A stretch of DNA of 9,206 nt. It comes from Planctomycetia bacterium (GTDB taxonomy: Bacteria; Planctomycetota; UBA11346). Numbering within the stretch: the stretch's first letter is position 1; each line of letters opens with the position of its first letter. The notes below the pieces were generated by a model, which was not told the DNA's origin, did no database searches, and saw only the letters and a list, made by a program, of their open reading frames with translations. The stretch spans positions 1-9,206 of the forward strand of contig SYDV01000091.1 of the NCBI GenBank assembly GCA_005801395.1, written 5' to 3'. The position numbers and the translations under genes are program-made. Shown here in pieces: positions 1 to 6,247 of the stretch.

Positions 1-727
1 CGACGGCGATGACCACGTCGGCACCCAGGCTTTGCGCCAATCGCACCGGAAAATTGTCAACGACACCACCATCCATCAACTGCTTGCCATCCATCGCAAC
101 CGGGGCGAACACCCCAGGCAGCGACATGCTGGCGCGAATGGCGGTGGCCAGATCACCGTGGGTTGGAGCAAAAGCCGCACCCGTTTTGATATCCGTCGCC
201 ACACAGCGAAACGGAATCGGCAGGTCATCGAAGCGTTTGATCGGCACTATCGGCAGCAGCAAGTGCTCCAGGAAGGCTTCCGCGTTCAGACCCAGGATAA
301 AGCCCGGCGCCATGGCCACGCCGCCATTTTTCCAGCCAACTTCAAGATCGACCTGGAAAACCCGGTCGTCCTGCCGTCGACGATACCAGAGTTGATCACG
401 AGAGGGTTTGTCACTGAACAAACTACTCCAATCTGATTCGGCGAGTACTCTCTCGACTCCGGCGGCGTCATATCCTGCGGCGTACAGCCCACCCATGATT
501 GAGCCCATGCTGGTGCCGACCACCAAATCAATGGGAATACGCAGTTCTTCCAGCCGTTTGATCACGCCGGCATGAGCCGCACCACGCGCGCCTCCGCCGC
601 TGAGCACCAACGCAATCTTCGGCCGCGGTTCAGCCGCTATAAGCACCTGTCCAATGCCGTTGATCAACAGCAAACACGCCACCATCGGCAGGAAAATCAC
701 ACCAGTTCGCGACCAAGGCATAGACAT
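1..727 (-). CDS. Secreted patatin-like phospholipase, N-terminal 242 residues (partial at left edge)
   Basis: Patatin-family serine lipid acyl hydrolase using a Ser-Asp dyad. The reading frame is open to the left edge, so the C-terminus is missing. ATG at 727 is preceded by GAGG about 8 nt upstream; an ATG at 721 is an alternative. Residues 1-32 form a signal peptide (WSRT basic start, hydrophobic 9-31, AA then E33). The oxyanion loop GGGARG is at 44-49, the nucleophile elbow GTSMG at 71-75 (Ser73) and the catalytic DGG at 219-221 (Asp219). Other family stretches include DDLPIPFRCVATDI near 167-180 and RASMSLPGVFAPV near 198-210. The sequence style (RPKIALVLSGGGARGAAHAG, then DW, RRRQDD, ATDI) is that of PlpD/FplA-like bacterial patatins, in which a POTRA and a 16-stranded outer-membrane barrel often follow; whether they follow here cannot be seen. 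The gene looks more GC-rich than its neighbours. Confident on family, unsure on architecture. Confidence 0.93.
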   Translation of the reverse strand, partial: MSMPWSRTGVIFLPMVACLLLINGIGQVLIAAEPRPKIALVLSGGGARGAAHAGVIKRLEELRIPIDLVVGTSMGSIMGGLYAAGYDAAGVERVLAESDWSSLFSDKPSRDQLWYRRRQDDRVFQVDLEVGWKNGGVAMAPGFILGLNAEAFLEHLLLPIVPIKRFDDLPIPFRCVATDIKTGAAFAPTHGDLATAIRASMSLPGVFAPVAMDGKQLMDGGVVDNFPVRLAQSLGADVVIAV

Positions 728-1166
728 GATCGACCTCAATACGGCCTGGAGTAAAAATTAAAGACAGCCAACCATTGGTCACCATTCATCTTCCCAACCC
801 TCCGTCTCGCAGACGATAATCTGCTGGTTTTATCTTTGTGCAATTGCCGCATGGGCGAGGCGACTTTCGACTTTGGCGTCTAAAGTAGCGACCATCGTCG
901 CGATGAACATCAAGGCGGGTGCTGGAATTAATGCCCAGTTCTATGCAATTAAGTAGCAGAAGGCACAGAAGATGCAGGAAAGGCAACGTCTATGAACAAG
1001 ATTAACAAAAAGAGACGTTTTTTCACAGGGAAAAACACCGCTGGGAGAAACGGATCGACCGTATACCTAACGATGATTTATTCTTCTTTGACTCGTTTTA
1101 GTTGGTCGATTTTTCATAGTCGATCAATGAGCACCCGAATCAAGCCAAGCAACAGACCGTGATTTT

Positions 1167-1362
1167 ATATCAATTCCGGGTCATAATTGCCGTAATCAAA
1201 AGAAGATTAACATGGAGGACCGGAGCACCGGAGACAAAAAACACAGAAATGAGTGAAAGACTCAAAAAAAAAGAGCTTTCCAACTGGTCTCTCTTTCTCC
1301 TCCGGGGCTCCGGTCCTCCATGTTAATGGATTATTCCGGCTGAGATGACTCGGAATTGATAT
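1167..1362. repeat. Nested imperfect inverted repeat, MITE-like element (196 bp)
   Basis: Two pairs of arms are nested around a common centre. The outer arms, 1167-1184 and 1345-1362, are 18 nt with one mismatch (ATATCAATTCCGGGTCAT against its complement). The inner arms, 1206-1233 and 1300-1327, are 28 nt with one mismatch and begin ATTAACATGGAGG. Between them the arms still share GCCG and TAATC pieces with small indels. The inner arm carries GGAG every 8 nt (CATGGAGGACCGGAGCACCGGAG). The central 66 nt contain a further small hairpin, GAAAGACTC (1255-1263) against GAGCTTTC (1273-1280), around an A9 run. No transposase frame is present. The structure fits a non-autonomous miniature inverted-repeat element or a large intergenic palindromic repeat. 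I could not identify a clear target-site duplication. Confidence 0.75.
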
Positions 1363-1497
1363 TAACTTTAATTTAACGAAGGTCGATGCGTTCGCCGATT
1401 GATTCGGGCTGGCTCGATAAACAGCGTTTTACGATTTCGCAATTAGCGTAATTTCCTCGCGTTGCCACAACGGCATATAAATCAATTAAGTAACCAC

Positions 1498-1537
1498 CAA
1501 AAAAATCTACGTAAATTCACTACCTAAATTTTTTACG
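1498..1537 (-). terminator. Possible weak terminator downstream of the sulfatase gene
   Basis: Read on the minus strand, a 6-bp AT-rich stem (CGTAAA/TTTACG, at 1532-1537 and 1510-1515) with a 16-nt loop is followed after four bases by a run of seven T. It lies about 45 nt after the sulfatase stop. The stem is weak for a rho-independent terminator, so this is only a candidate. Confidence 0.3.
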
Positions 1538-1582
1538 CGATTTCACCATCGGTGTATCCGGAGCCTTCCCCATTCCCATGGT

Positions 1583-2950
1583 TTATTTCTGACCTCTCGG
1601 ACGCACGTCCTTGGTAATGTCGCCATGCAACTCCTTCATGCGTGCCGTTAATGATGTTACCTTTTCAGGCATTTTTTTGGCAAGATTATTGTTTTCACCA
1701 ATATCCTCTTTCAGGTTGTAGAGTTCAATCGGCTCTTCTCCATTTTTACCTTTAGCCACTCGGAGTTTATAATCTCCCTGCCGCAGGCCTTCGAGAACAC
1801 CTTGCGATGAATAATAAACAAATTCCTGTCTCGGTGATGCTTCGGCACCGAGCATCAATTTACTGGCATTAAATCCATCAATCGGCCCCCTGGTTTTTAG
1901 TTCTACACCTGCGAGTGCCGCAATGCTTGGCAATATGTCGATGGTACTCATTATCTGATCACTGGTCGTGCCAGCGGGAATTCCTGGGCCTTTCATAACG
2001 CAGGGAACACGTTGACCGCCATCATAAGTCGTGCCTTTTCCTTCGCGTAACGGCAAGGCGCTTCCGCCGTGATTTTTAAATTGCAGCCATGGTCCATTAT
2101 CAGTCGTATAGATTATATACGTATTACGATCGATCTTCAGTTCTTTAATCGTCTTCAGCAGGCGACCAACCTCGGCGTCTATATGCTCAATCACATTGGT
2201 GTACGCATTTTGTGGGTTTGGGTCGTAAACATCTTCCGGCACGTACAAAGGAATATGAGGCATGCTGTGTGGCAGATATAAAAAGAATGGTTTATTTTTG
2301 TTTGCAGTAACAAAGGTAATCGCTTGATCCGTGTAGCGGCGCGTAATTTGTCGTTGATTAACAGGCAGGTCCGTTATTTCTTCATTGATCATCAGTGGTG
2401 TATTCCAACTTAAATCTGACTGCTGATTTTTCCATATTTCATCACTGCTCATCTTCGGTTTATTTTTGTTGTCCGGGTAACTCATATCATTTGAGTATGG
2501 AATTCCGAAGTAGCTATCAAAGCCCTGACTGGTTGGCAAAAAAGCTTTTTCGTGCCCAAGGTGCCACTTACCGACACAGGCAGTCGCATAGCCAGCGCCT
2601 TTTAATAAGTCGGCGATGGTTACTTCATCAGTATGCATGCCATGTTTATCAGCAGGGAAGATGACATGTTTTGCTATGCCAATACGAATTGGATAACAAC
2701 CGGTCAGCAATGCCGCTCGTGATGGCGAACAGACCGGACTGGCAACGTAAAAGGAGGTGAACTTTCGGCCTTCCGCAGCGATGCTGTCGATGTTGGGCGT
2801 CTTAATTTTCTTCGACCCAAAACAACTCAGATCATTGTAACCTTGATCGTCGGTGAAAATAATAATGAAATTTGGCTTTTCGGCAGCCAAGACCAGTGAC
2901 GCGGTAAAGCAATAACTCAAAAGAAAAAATGTGGCAGCATATCTAATCAT
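1583..2950 (-). CDS. Secreted type I sulfatase (arylsulfatase A / GalNAc-6-sulfatase-like)
   Basis: Formylglycine-dependent sulfatase of 455 residues, predicted to hydrolyse sulfate esters, probably on polysaccharides, in the periplasm or outside the cell. Residues 1-23 are a signal peptide (MIRYAATFF, hydrophobic core, VLAA before E24). Asp34-Asp35 (FTDDQGYND) are calcium ligands. C74-S-P-S-R78 is the C-X-P-S-R sulfatase signature whose cysteine is converted to formylglycine. GKWHLG at 127-132 supplies Lys128 and His130. His232 (MPHIP), Asp284-Asn285 (TTDNGP) and Lys305 complete the usual active site, so every key residue is present. Length is normal for a compact single-domain member. The ATG at 2950 is chosen because AGGA lies 10 nt upstream and the signal peptide starts there; in-frame ATG (2992) and TTG (2998) codons would add a non-signal-like prefix. 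The natural substrate cannot be read from the sequence. An anaerobic-type or FGE-type maturase must be encoded elsewhere. Confidence 0.95.
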   Translation of the reverse strand: MIRYAATFFLLSYCFTASLVLAAEKPNFIIIFTDDQGYNDLSCFGSKKIKTPNIDSIAAEGRKFTSFYVASPVCSPSRAALLTGCYPIRIGIAKHVIFPADKHGMHTDEVTIADLLKGAGYATACVGKWHLGHEKAFLPTSQGFDSYFGIPYSNDMSYPDNKNKPKMSSDEIWKNQQSDLSWNTPLMINEEITDLPVNQRQITRRYTDQAITFVTANKNKPFFLYLPHSMPHIPLYVPEDVYDPNPQNAYTNVIEHIDAEVGRLLKTIKELKIDRNTYIIYTTDNGPWLQFKNHGGSALPLREGKGTTYDGGQRVPCVMKGPGIPAGTTSDQIMSTIDILPSIAALAGVELKTRGPIDGFNASKLMLGAEASPRQEFVYYSSQGVLEGLRQGDYKLRVAKGKNGEEPIELYNLKEDIGENNNLAKKMPEKVTSLTARMKELHGDITKDVRPRGQK

Positions 2951-3226
2951 AGTGCGGTTTCCTAGTTGGTCGTGAAACGGTCGATGTCCCATTACCAAAA
3001 CAGCTGCGGTTTGTACGGAGATGTCTGATGGTAAGTCCTATGAATCATCCTCATTAACCAATGCTTAGTATTGCATTTAGATTTTCCTAGTTGTGAGCGT
3101 GTGGGAATATCCGAATGAGCACCAAGTTGCGAATCTCATTCGTGCAAGTCACTTATTTGACCATGAGAAGATCCTGGCGAAAATCCTCGTACGAGATGGC
3201 GCAAACAGGCAACATAACCACCTCCG
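2951..3226. other. Intergenic region upstream of the sulfatase, with an 11-nt direct repeat
   Basis: No gene is seen. The stretch should carry the sulfatase promoter, but I see no convincing -35/-10 pair. TTTCCTAGTTG occurs twice in the same orientation, at 2958-2968 (covering the complement of the sulfatase ribosome binding site) and at 3083-3093. A short inverted repeat, CGAAT-CTC-ATTCG, lies at 3130-3142, downstream of the TrmH gene. No T-run follows it. Confidence 0.5.
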
Positions 3227-3979
3227 TTAGCCGCGAAACGTATCCAATTCTTCTCCATGTTTTCCCATTTCATCGCTAGCATTGGCATGGCGAAGTGCGG
3301 CGTCAGCGATGTCACCTTTATGAGTGCGTACCCACAAATCGTACAGAGCACGTTGACGTTCCTGAGGTAAGTCGCCTGGCGCATCGTCGGTTAATGCCTG
3401 TCCGCGTAAACACCATAACGTTGAGGCCACGGACACCGATAAGTTTAGACTTTGAGGGAAACCAATCATGGGAATTAAAAAATGACCGTCGGCCAACGTC
3501 GATGCCTCACGCGTGACACCGCTGCCTTCATTGCCAAACACAATCGCCAACGGACGTTCTTGTAACATGGGCTGTAATAACGTGGGGCTACTCAACGCTT
3601 CAGCGGAGAGGTCCGTTACCATTATGCGATAACCTTCTTTGCGTAAGGCGGAATAAGCTTCGGTAATTTCAGGGAACACCTGCACGTCCACGTACAGATG
3701 ACTGCCCTGAGATATTTTTCGATTCACTTTAAAGGCATTGCGTCCCGTCGTCACCACTACGCGCTGAAGACCAAACGCATCGCACGTCCGCACAATGGCT
3801 GTCGCATTATGCGGATCGTAACAATCTTCGACTACGACAATTAATCGGTCGGTGCGACGAGCCAATACTTGACGATATTTCCGCGCTCGTGCGGCGGTAA
3901 TAAGCGCGTCTAACGGATGCGTTGCAACCGGACTGATTAAATCACTTTTTCCAATAATCGGGTGTTCAGGTCCACGCAT
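3227..3979 (-). CDS. trmH: TrmH/SpoU-family RNA 2'-O-methyltransferase, probably tRNA Gm18
   Basis: SPOUT-class, AdoMet-dependent methyltransferase of 250 residues, cytoplasmic, predicted to methylate the 2'-hydroxyl of a guanosine in RNA. Motif 1 is at 55-70 (DPHNATAIVRTCDAFG, with Asn58 and the catalytic Arg64). Motif 2 is at 146-158 (IVFGNEGSGVTRE, with Asn150 and Glu151). Motif 3 is at 169-185 (IPMIGFPQSLNLSVSVA, with Ser177-Leu178-Asn179), the knot-forming AdoMet site. The lead-in RKYRQVLARRTDRL...VVED and the RTCDA version of motif 1 match TrmH (tRNA guanosine-18) better than RlmB or TrmJ; there is no N-terminal L30e-like substrate domain. The start at 3979 has GGAG 10 nt upstream. The gene starts 36 nt after the Rieske gene on the same strand, so the two are probably co-transcribed. 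Family is certain; the exact target nucleotide is inferred. Confidence 0.9.
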   Translation of the reverse strand: MRGPEHPIIGKSDLISPVATHPLDALITAARARKYRQVLARRTDRLIVVVEDCYDPHNATAIVRTCDAFGLQRVVVTTGRNAFKVNRKISQGSHLYVDVQVFPEITEAYSALRKEGYRIMVTDLSAEALSSPTLLQPMLQERPLAIVFGNEGSGVTREASTLADGHFLIPMIGFPQSLNLSVSVASTLWCLRGQALTDDAPGDLPQERQRALYDLWVRTHKGDIADAALRHANASDEMGKHGEELDTFRG

Positions 3980-4015
3980 GCGCGCTATGCTCCAAAAAAT
4001 AATCGGAAACTACGA

Positions 4016-4339
4016 CTAATGGCAAAGTATACGTCCCTTGCTATCGATGGTCACGGGAATTCGCGTCAGTGAATCACCCGAACACGGACCATCCGTGCAG
4101 TAACCCGTATCTGCGGCAAATAACGCGCCGTGCATATTGCAGATCAATTGGTCATCGCCGTGTTTGCAATGACCATCGCCATAATCCAAGCCTATTCCAA
4201 TATGCGGACAAGAATTTTTATACGCATGCACGAGCTCACCCAACTTAATCAGAATAACCTCGTAGCCAGCAGGATGCTTAACCACGATCTGATCAAAGTC
4301 GGTATTACCAAACAAAATCACGGACATGGGCGGCACCAT
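4016..4339 (-). CDS. Small Rieske [2Fe-2S] protein
   Basis: Single-domain Rieske protein of 107 residues with no signal peptide, hence a cytoplasmic electron carrier. The cluster ligands are Cys44-X-His46 (SCPHIGIGLDYG) and Cys67-X2-His70 (CNMHGALF). After the second ligand pair comes DTGYCTDGPCSGDSL (77-91), a CxxGPCxG element seen in a widespread group of free-standing bacterial Rieske proteins. Cys58, Cys81 and Cys86 are additional cysteines that do not fit the ligand pattern. No oxygenase or nitrite-reductase partner is nearby, and its redox partner is unknown. The ATG at 4339 gives a slightly long N-terminus; a second ATG (4327) would remove four residues. No strong ribosome binding site is visible before either. 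It is the first gene of a likely two-gene unit with the TrmH gene. Confidence 0.9.
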   Translation of the reverse strand: MVPPMSVILFGNTDFDQIVVKHPAGYEVILIKLGELVHAYKNSCPHIGIGLDYGDGHCKHGDDQLICNMHGALFAADTGYCTDGPCSGDSLTRIPVTIDSKGRILCH

Positions 4340-4432
4340 CTAAACGCCCAAACCATGGGCAAGAGGCGGGTGGAAGAGATGAGACGGGACCCGCCCTAGT
4401 ATTGCCGTTTCACTCCTTAGCATCCTCCCGCC
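4340..4432. promoter_or_regulatory. Divergent promoter region with several inverted repeats
   Basis: This 93-bp gap separates the minus-strand Rieske/TrmH pair from the plus-strand phosphoesterase and must contain both promoters, though I cannot assign -35/-10 boxes. It carries GGCGGGT (4365-4371) opposed by ACCCGCC (4389-4395), and TGGGCG (4327-4332) opposed by CGCCCA (4345-4350), the latter spanning the Rieske start codon. Either could be an operator or an RNA hairpin. Confidence 0.35.
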
Positions 4433-5170
4433 ATGACTGCAATTTGGGCGTTATCTGACCTTCATCTCTCCACCACCGGGGCAAAACCGATGGATGTGTT
4501 TGGCGATCATTGGGGCAATCACGCTGGTCGTATGGCAGAGAATTGGGATCGGTTAGTGGCAGACGATGACATCGTGTTGACGCCCGGTGATTTTAGCTGG
4601 GCGGCAAAACCGGTTGAGGTCGCTGGCGACTTCGCCTGGTTAGCCGCACGTCCTGGACACAAAGTCATGGTTAAAGGCAATCATGATTATTGGTGGACGG
4701 GTACGCATAAGCGCATGGCCGAATTATTACCACCACGCACCTACGCCATGAAAAAAAACGCGGTGTCAATTGCTGGTGTCGGATTTTTTGGCGTACGCGG
4801 TGGCGATTTTGCAGCGCTCACTCGTTACGGCGACACGCGCACTCCCGAAGATATTGAAACTTGGCTAATGCGCGAAGAGCATGAATTAAAATTATCAATC
4901 GCCGCACTTGACCAACTCGATGCCCAAGCAGGTCGCGCTCACGGACTGCGTGTATGCCTGTTCCATTACCCGCCCATTGCCCCTGGTCGCACCGCGAGTC
5001 GCTTCACGCCGCTCATTGAAGCTGCCGGGGCAACACACTGCGTTTACGGTCATTTACATGGTCAAGAATTGGGACCAGCCAAAGTAGAAGGCACGTTTAA
5101 TAACGTCACCTATCAATGCACCAGTTGTGATCAGGTTGATTTCGCACCAACCCTGATTTGCCACGTATAA
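4433..5170 (+). CDS. Calcineurin-like metallophosphoesterase, COG1768 type
   Basis: Cytoplasmic dinuclear-metal phosphoesterase of 245 residues. All five motifs of the superfamily are visible: Asp9-X-His11 (SDLHLS), Gly52-Asp53 (PGDFSW), Gly82-Asn83-His84-Asp85 (KGNHDYWW), His178 (FHYPP) and Gly206-His207-Leu-His209 (YGHLHG). The extended phrases KPMDVFGDHW near 18-27, PGDFSWA at 51-57 and GNHDYWW at 82-88 are, from memory, those of the COG1768 predicted phosphohydrolases, whose substrate is unknown. The length fits a full-length protein. The start is the first ATG of the frame and lies directly before the conserved first strand; the leader is CCTCCCGCC with no purine-rich ribosome binding site, which is unusual. 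The next gene on the strand begins 89 nt later. Confidence 0.9.
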   Translation: MTAIWALSDLHLSTTGAKPMDVFGDHWGNHAGRMAENWDRLVADDDIVLTPGDFSWAAKPVEVAGDFAWLAARPGHKVMVKGNHDYWWTGTHKRMAELLPPRTYAMKKNAVSIAGVGFFGVRGGDFAALTRYGDTRTPEDIETWLMREEHELKLSIAALDQLDAQAGRAHGLRVCLFHYPPIAPGRTASRFTPLIEAAGATHCVYGHLHGQELGPAKVEGTFNNVTYQCTSCDQVDFAPTLICHV

Positions 5171-5259
5171 AACTTGGCCCCAGTATGGGTCAACAAATAC
5201 GGTGTCTGACCGTAGAGATGATGAGGCGTTTCAATTTTACCCCTTTCAGGTAACGACAC
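5171..5259. repeat. Short palindromic gap with a TACGGTGTCTGACCGTA motif
   Basis: The gap between two plus-strand genes contains a perfect 6+6 nt inverted repeat, TACGGT (5198-5203) and ACCGTA (5209-5214), and just before it CCCA/TGGG (5179-5182/5186-5189). GGTGTCTGACC-like tags are, to my knowledge, recurrent in bacterial intergenic regions. No T-run follows, so it is not a standard intrinsic terminator. Confidence 0.35.
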
Positions 5260-6165
5260 ATGGCACAGGTTTTATTCTCCACCGTCATTGTTGGTTGTTT
5301 AACTGCGCTGTTTGCTGCCCACGCATCCGCCGTTGATGCCCCCGAAATTAAATTATGGCCGGGCGCTGTTCCAGGGGACGAACAATTCCAAGCGCCCGCA
5401 CCAAAAGCAGAAACTAATTCGGCTGTACCCAGCGACACGTTACGCCTAGCGCTTGTTACGGAGCCAACGCTGACGCTGTATCGTGCGCCAGCGGACAAAG
5501 CGAATGGCACCACCGTCCTGATCTGCCCAGGTGGTGGATATAATATTCTCGCTTGGGATAAAGAAGGTGTCGAAATTGCATCGTGGCTCAACACGCTGGG
5601 CGTGACGGCAGCCGTGCTCAAATACCGCGTGCCGCGTCGCAACAAAGACACCCCGCATGCCGCGCCCTTACAAGACGCGCAACGCGGACTGCGTTTGCTG
5701 CGGCAAAATGCTGAAGCATGGGGCATTAATCCTAAGGCGATCGGCATCCTTGGATTTTCCGCCGGTGGTCATCTGAGCGTTATGGCCGGAGTTTCCTGGG
5801 GAGAGACGACCTATCCCAAACAAGATGTCGCCGATGACTTGAGTTGTCGCCCTGATTTTCTTATTCCTATTTATCCCGCGTATTTAGGCGATGAAAAACA
5901 AGCCGGTCCACTCAGTCCATTAGTCCGTGTCACCAAAGAAACCCCACCCGTATTTATTGCCGTCACTCATGATGACGCGCTGCGTGGGGTCAATGCCGCG
6001 TTATATTATATTGAGTTAAAGAAGTCCGGCGTCCTGGCAGAATTGCATATCTACACCAAAGGCGGCCACGGTTACGGAATGCGCCCTACGGCTAATCCCG
6101 TCCATACTTGGCCACATCGTTGTGAAGAATGGCTGCGCGCGCTAAAATTTATACCTGAAAAATAG
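5260..6165 (+). CDS. Secreted alpha/beta-hydrolase, carbohydrate (acetyl/feruloyl) esterase-like
   Basis: Serine esterase of 301 residues, exported by a signal peptide (residues 1-24, AHASA before V25). The mature start EIKLWPGAVPG (29-39) and the oxyanion loop PGGGYNILA (90-98) are typical of the BD-FAE / xylan-acetylesterase-like group of the alpha/beta-hydrolase fold. The nucleophile elbow is GFSAGG at 165-170 with Ser167. The acid is Asp238 or Asp239 (THDDALRG), and the catalytic histidine is His270 (GGHGYG). Predicted role is removal of acetyl or other ester groups from plant or algal polysaccharides in the periplasm. The exact substrate is not readable; peptidase or lipase activity is less likely. 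The start has AGG nine bases upstream. It is followed by the shared terminator at 6194-6237 and converges with the ThuA-like gene. Confidence 0.88.
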   Translation: MAQVLFSTVIVGCLTALFAAHASAVDAPEIKLWPGAVPGDEQFQAPAPKAETNSAVPSDTLRLALVTEPTLTLYRAPADKANGTTVLICPGGGYNILAWDKEGVEIASWLNTLGVTAAVLKYRVPRRNKDTPHAAPLQDAQRGLRLLRQNAEAWGINPKAIGILGFSAGGHLSVMAGVSWGETTYPKQDVADDLSCRPDFLIPIYPAYLGDEKQAGPLSPLVRVTKETPPVFIAVTHDDALRGVNAALYYIELKKSGVLAELHIYTKGGHGYGMRPTANPVHTWPHRCEEWLRALKFIPEK

Positions 6166-6193
6166 GGTCTACTATCGACAAAAAAGTGAAACG

Positions 6194-6237
6194 AAAAAGC
6201 CGCGCATAACTAACGGTCATGCGCGGCTTTATTATTT
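6194..6237. terminator. Bidirectional intrinsic terminator between convergent genes
   Basis: A perfect 12-bp stem, AAAGCCGCGCAT (6196-6207) and ATGCGCGGCTTT (6219-6230), closes an 11-nt loop. T-rich sequence follows on the plus strand (TTTATTATTTT), and the complement of GAAAAAG gives a T-run on the minus strand. It lies 28 nt after the esterase stop and 18 nt after the ThuA-like stop, so it can serve both. Confidence 0.92.
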
Positions 6238-6247
6238 TACTCCGTGG

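Larger units (their letters stand above)
728..1582. other. Non-coding intergenic stretch between two minus-strand genes
   Basis: No convincing gene lies in these 855 bases. The only open frame of any size (minus, 786-986, 66 codons) has low-complexity leucine and arginine composition and no recognisable domain. The stretch holds the upstream region of the patatin gene, a 5+5 nt inverted repeat GCAGA/TCTGC (809-824), a 7+7 nt inverted repeat AACGTCT/AGACGTT (985-991/1013-1019) followed by T residues, the large nested palindrome at 1167-1362 described separately, and a possible weak terminator at 1498-1537 behind the sulfatase. The sequence is AT-rich from about 1000 onward. Confidence 0.7.

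Noticed and set aside
786..986. Minus-strand open frame of 66 codons upstream of the patatin gene
   Set aside because: The leucine-rich start mimics a signal peptide, but the rest is low-information Arg/Ser/Cys sequence with no domain and no good ribosome binding site; probably chance.
985..1023. Inverted repeat AACGTCT/AGACGTT followed by T residues, terminator-like on the plus strand
   Set aside because: The loop is 21 nt, the stem only 7 bp and no plus-strand gene lies upstream to be terminated.
1206..1327. CRISPR array or tandem repeat
   Set aside because: The two copies are in opposite orientation, there are only two, and the spacing forms a palindrome, not repeat-spacer units.
5190..5747. 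Long minus-strand open frame (185 codons) opposite the esterase
   Set aside because: It lies antisense to a gene with a complete catalytic triad and signal peptide; composition (Ser/Ala/Arg-rich) is that of an antisense shadow.
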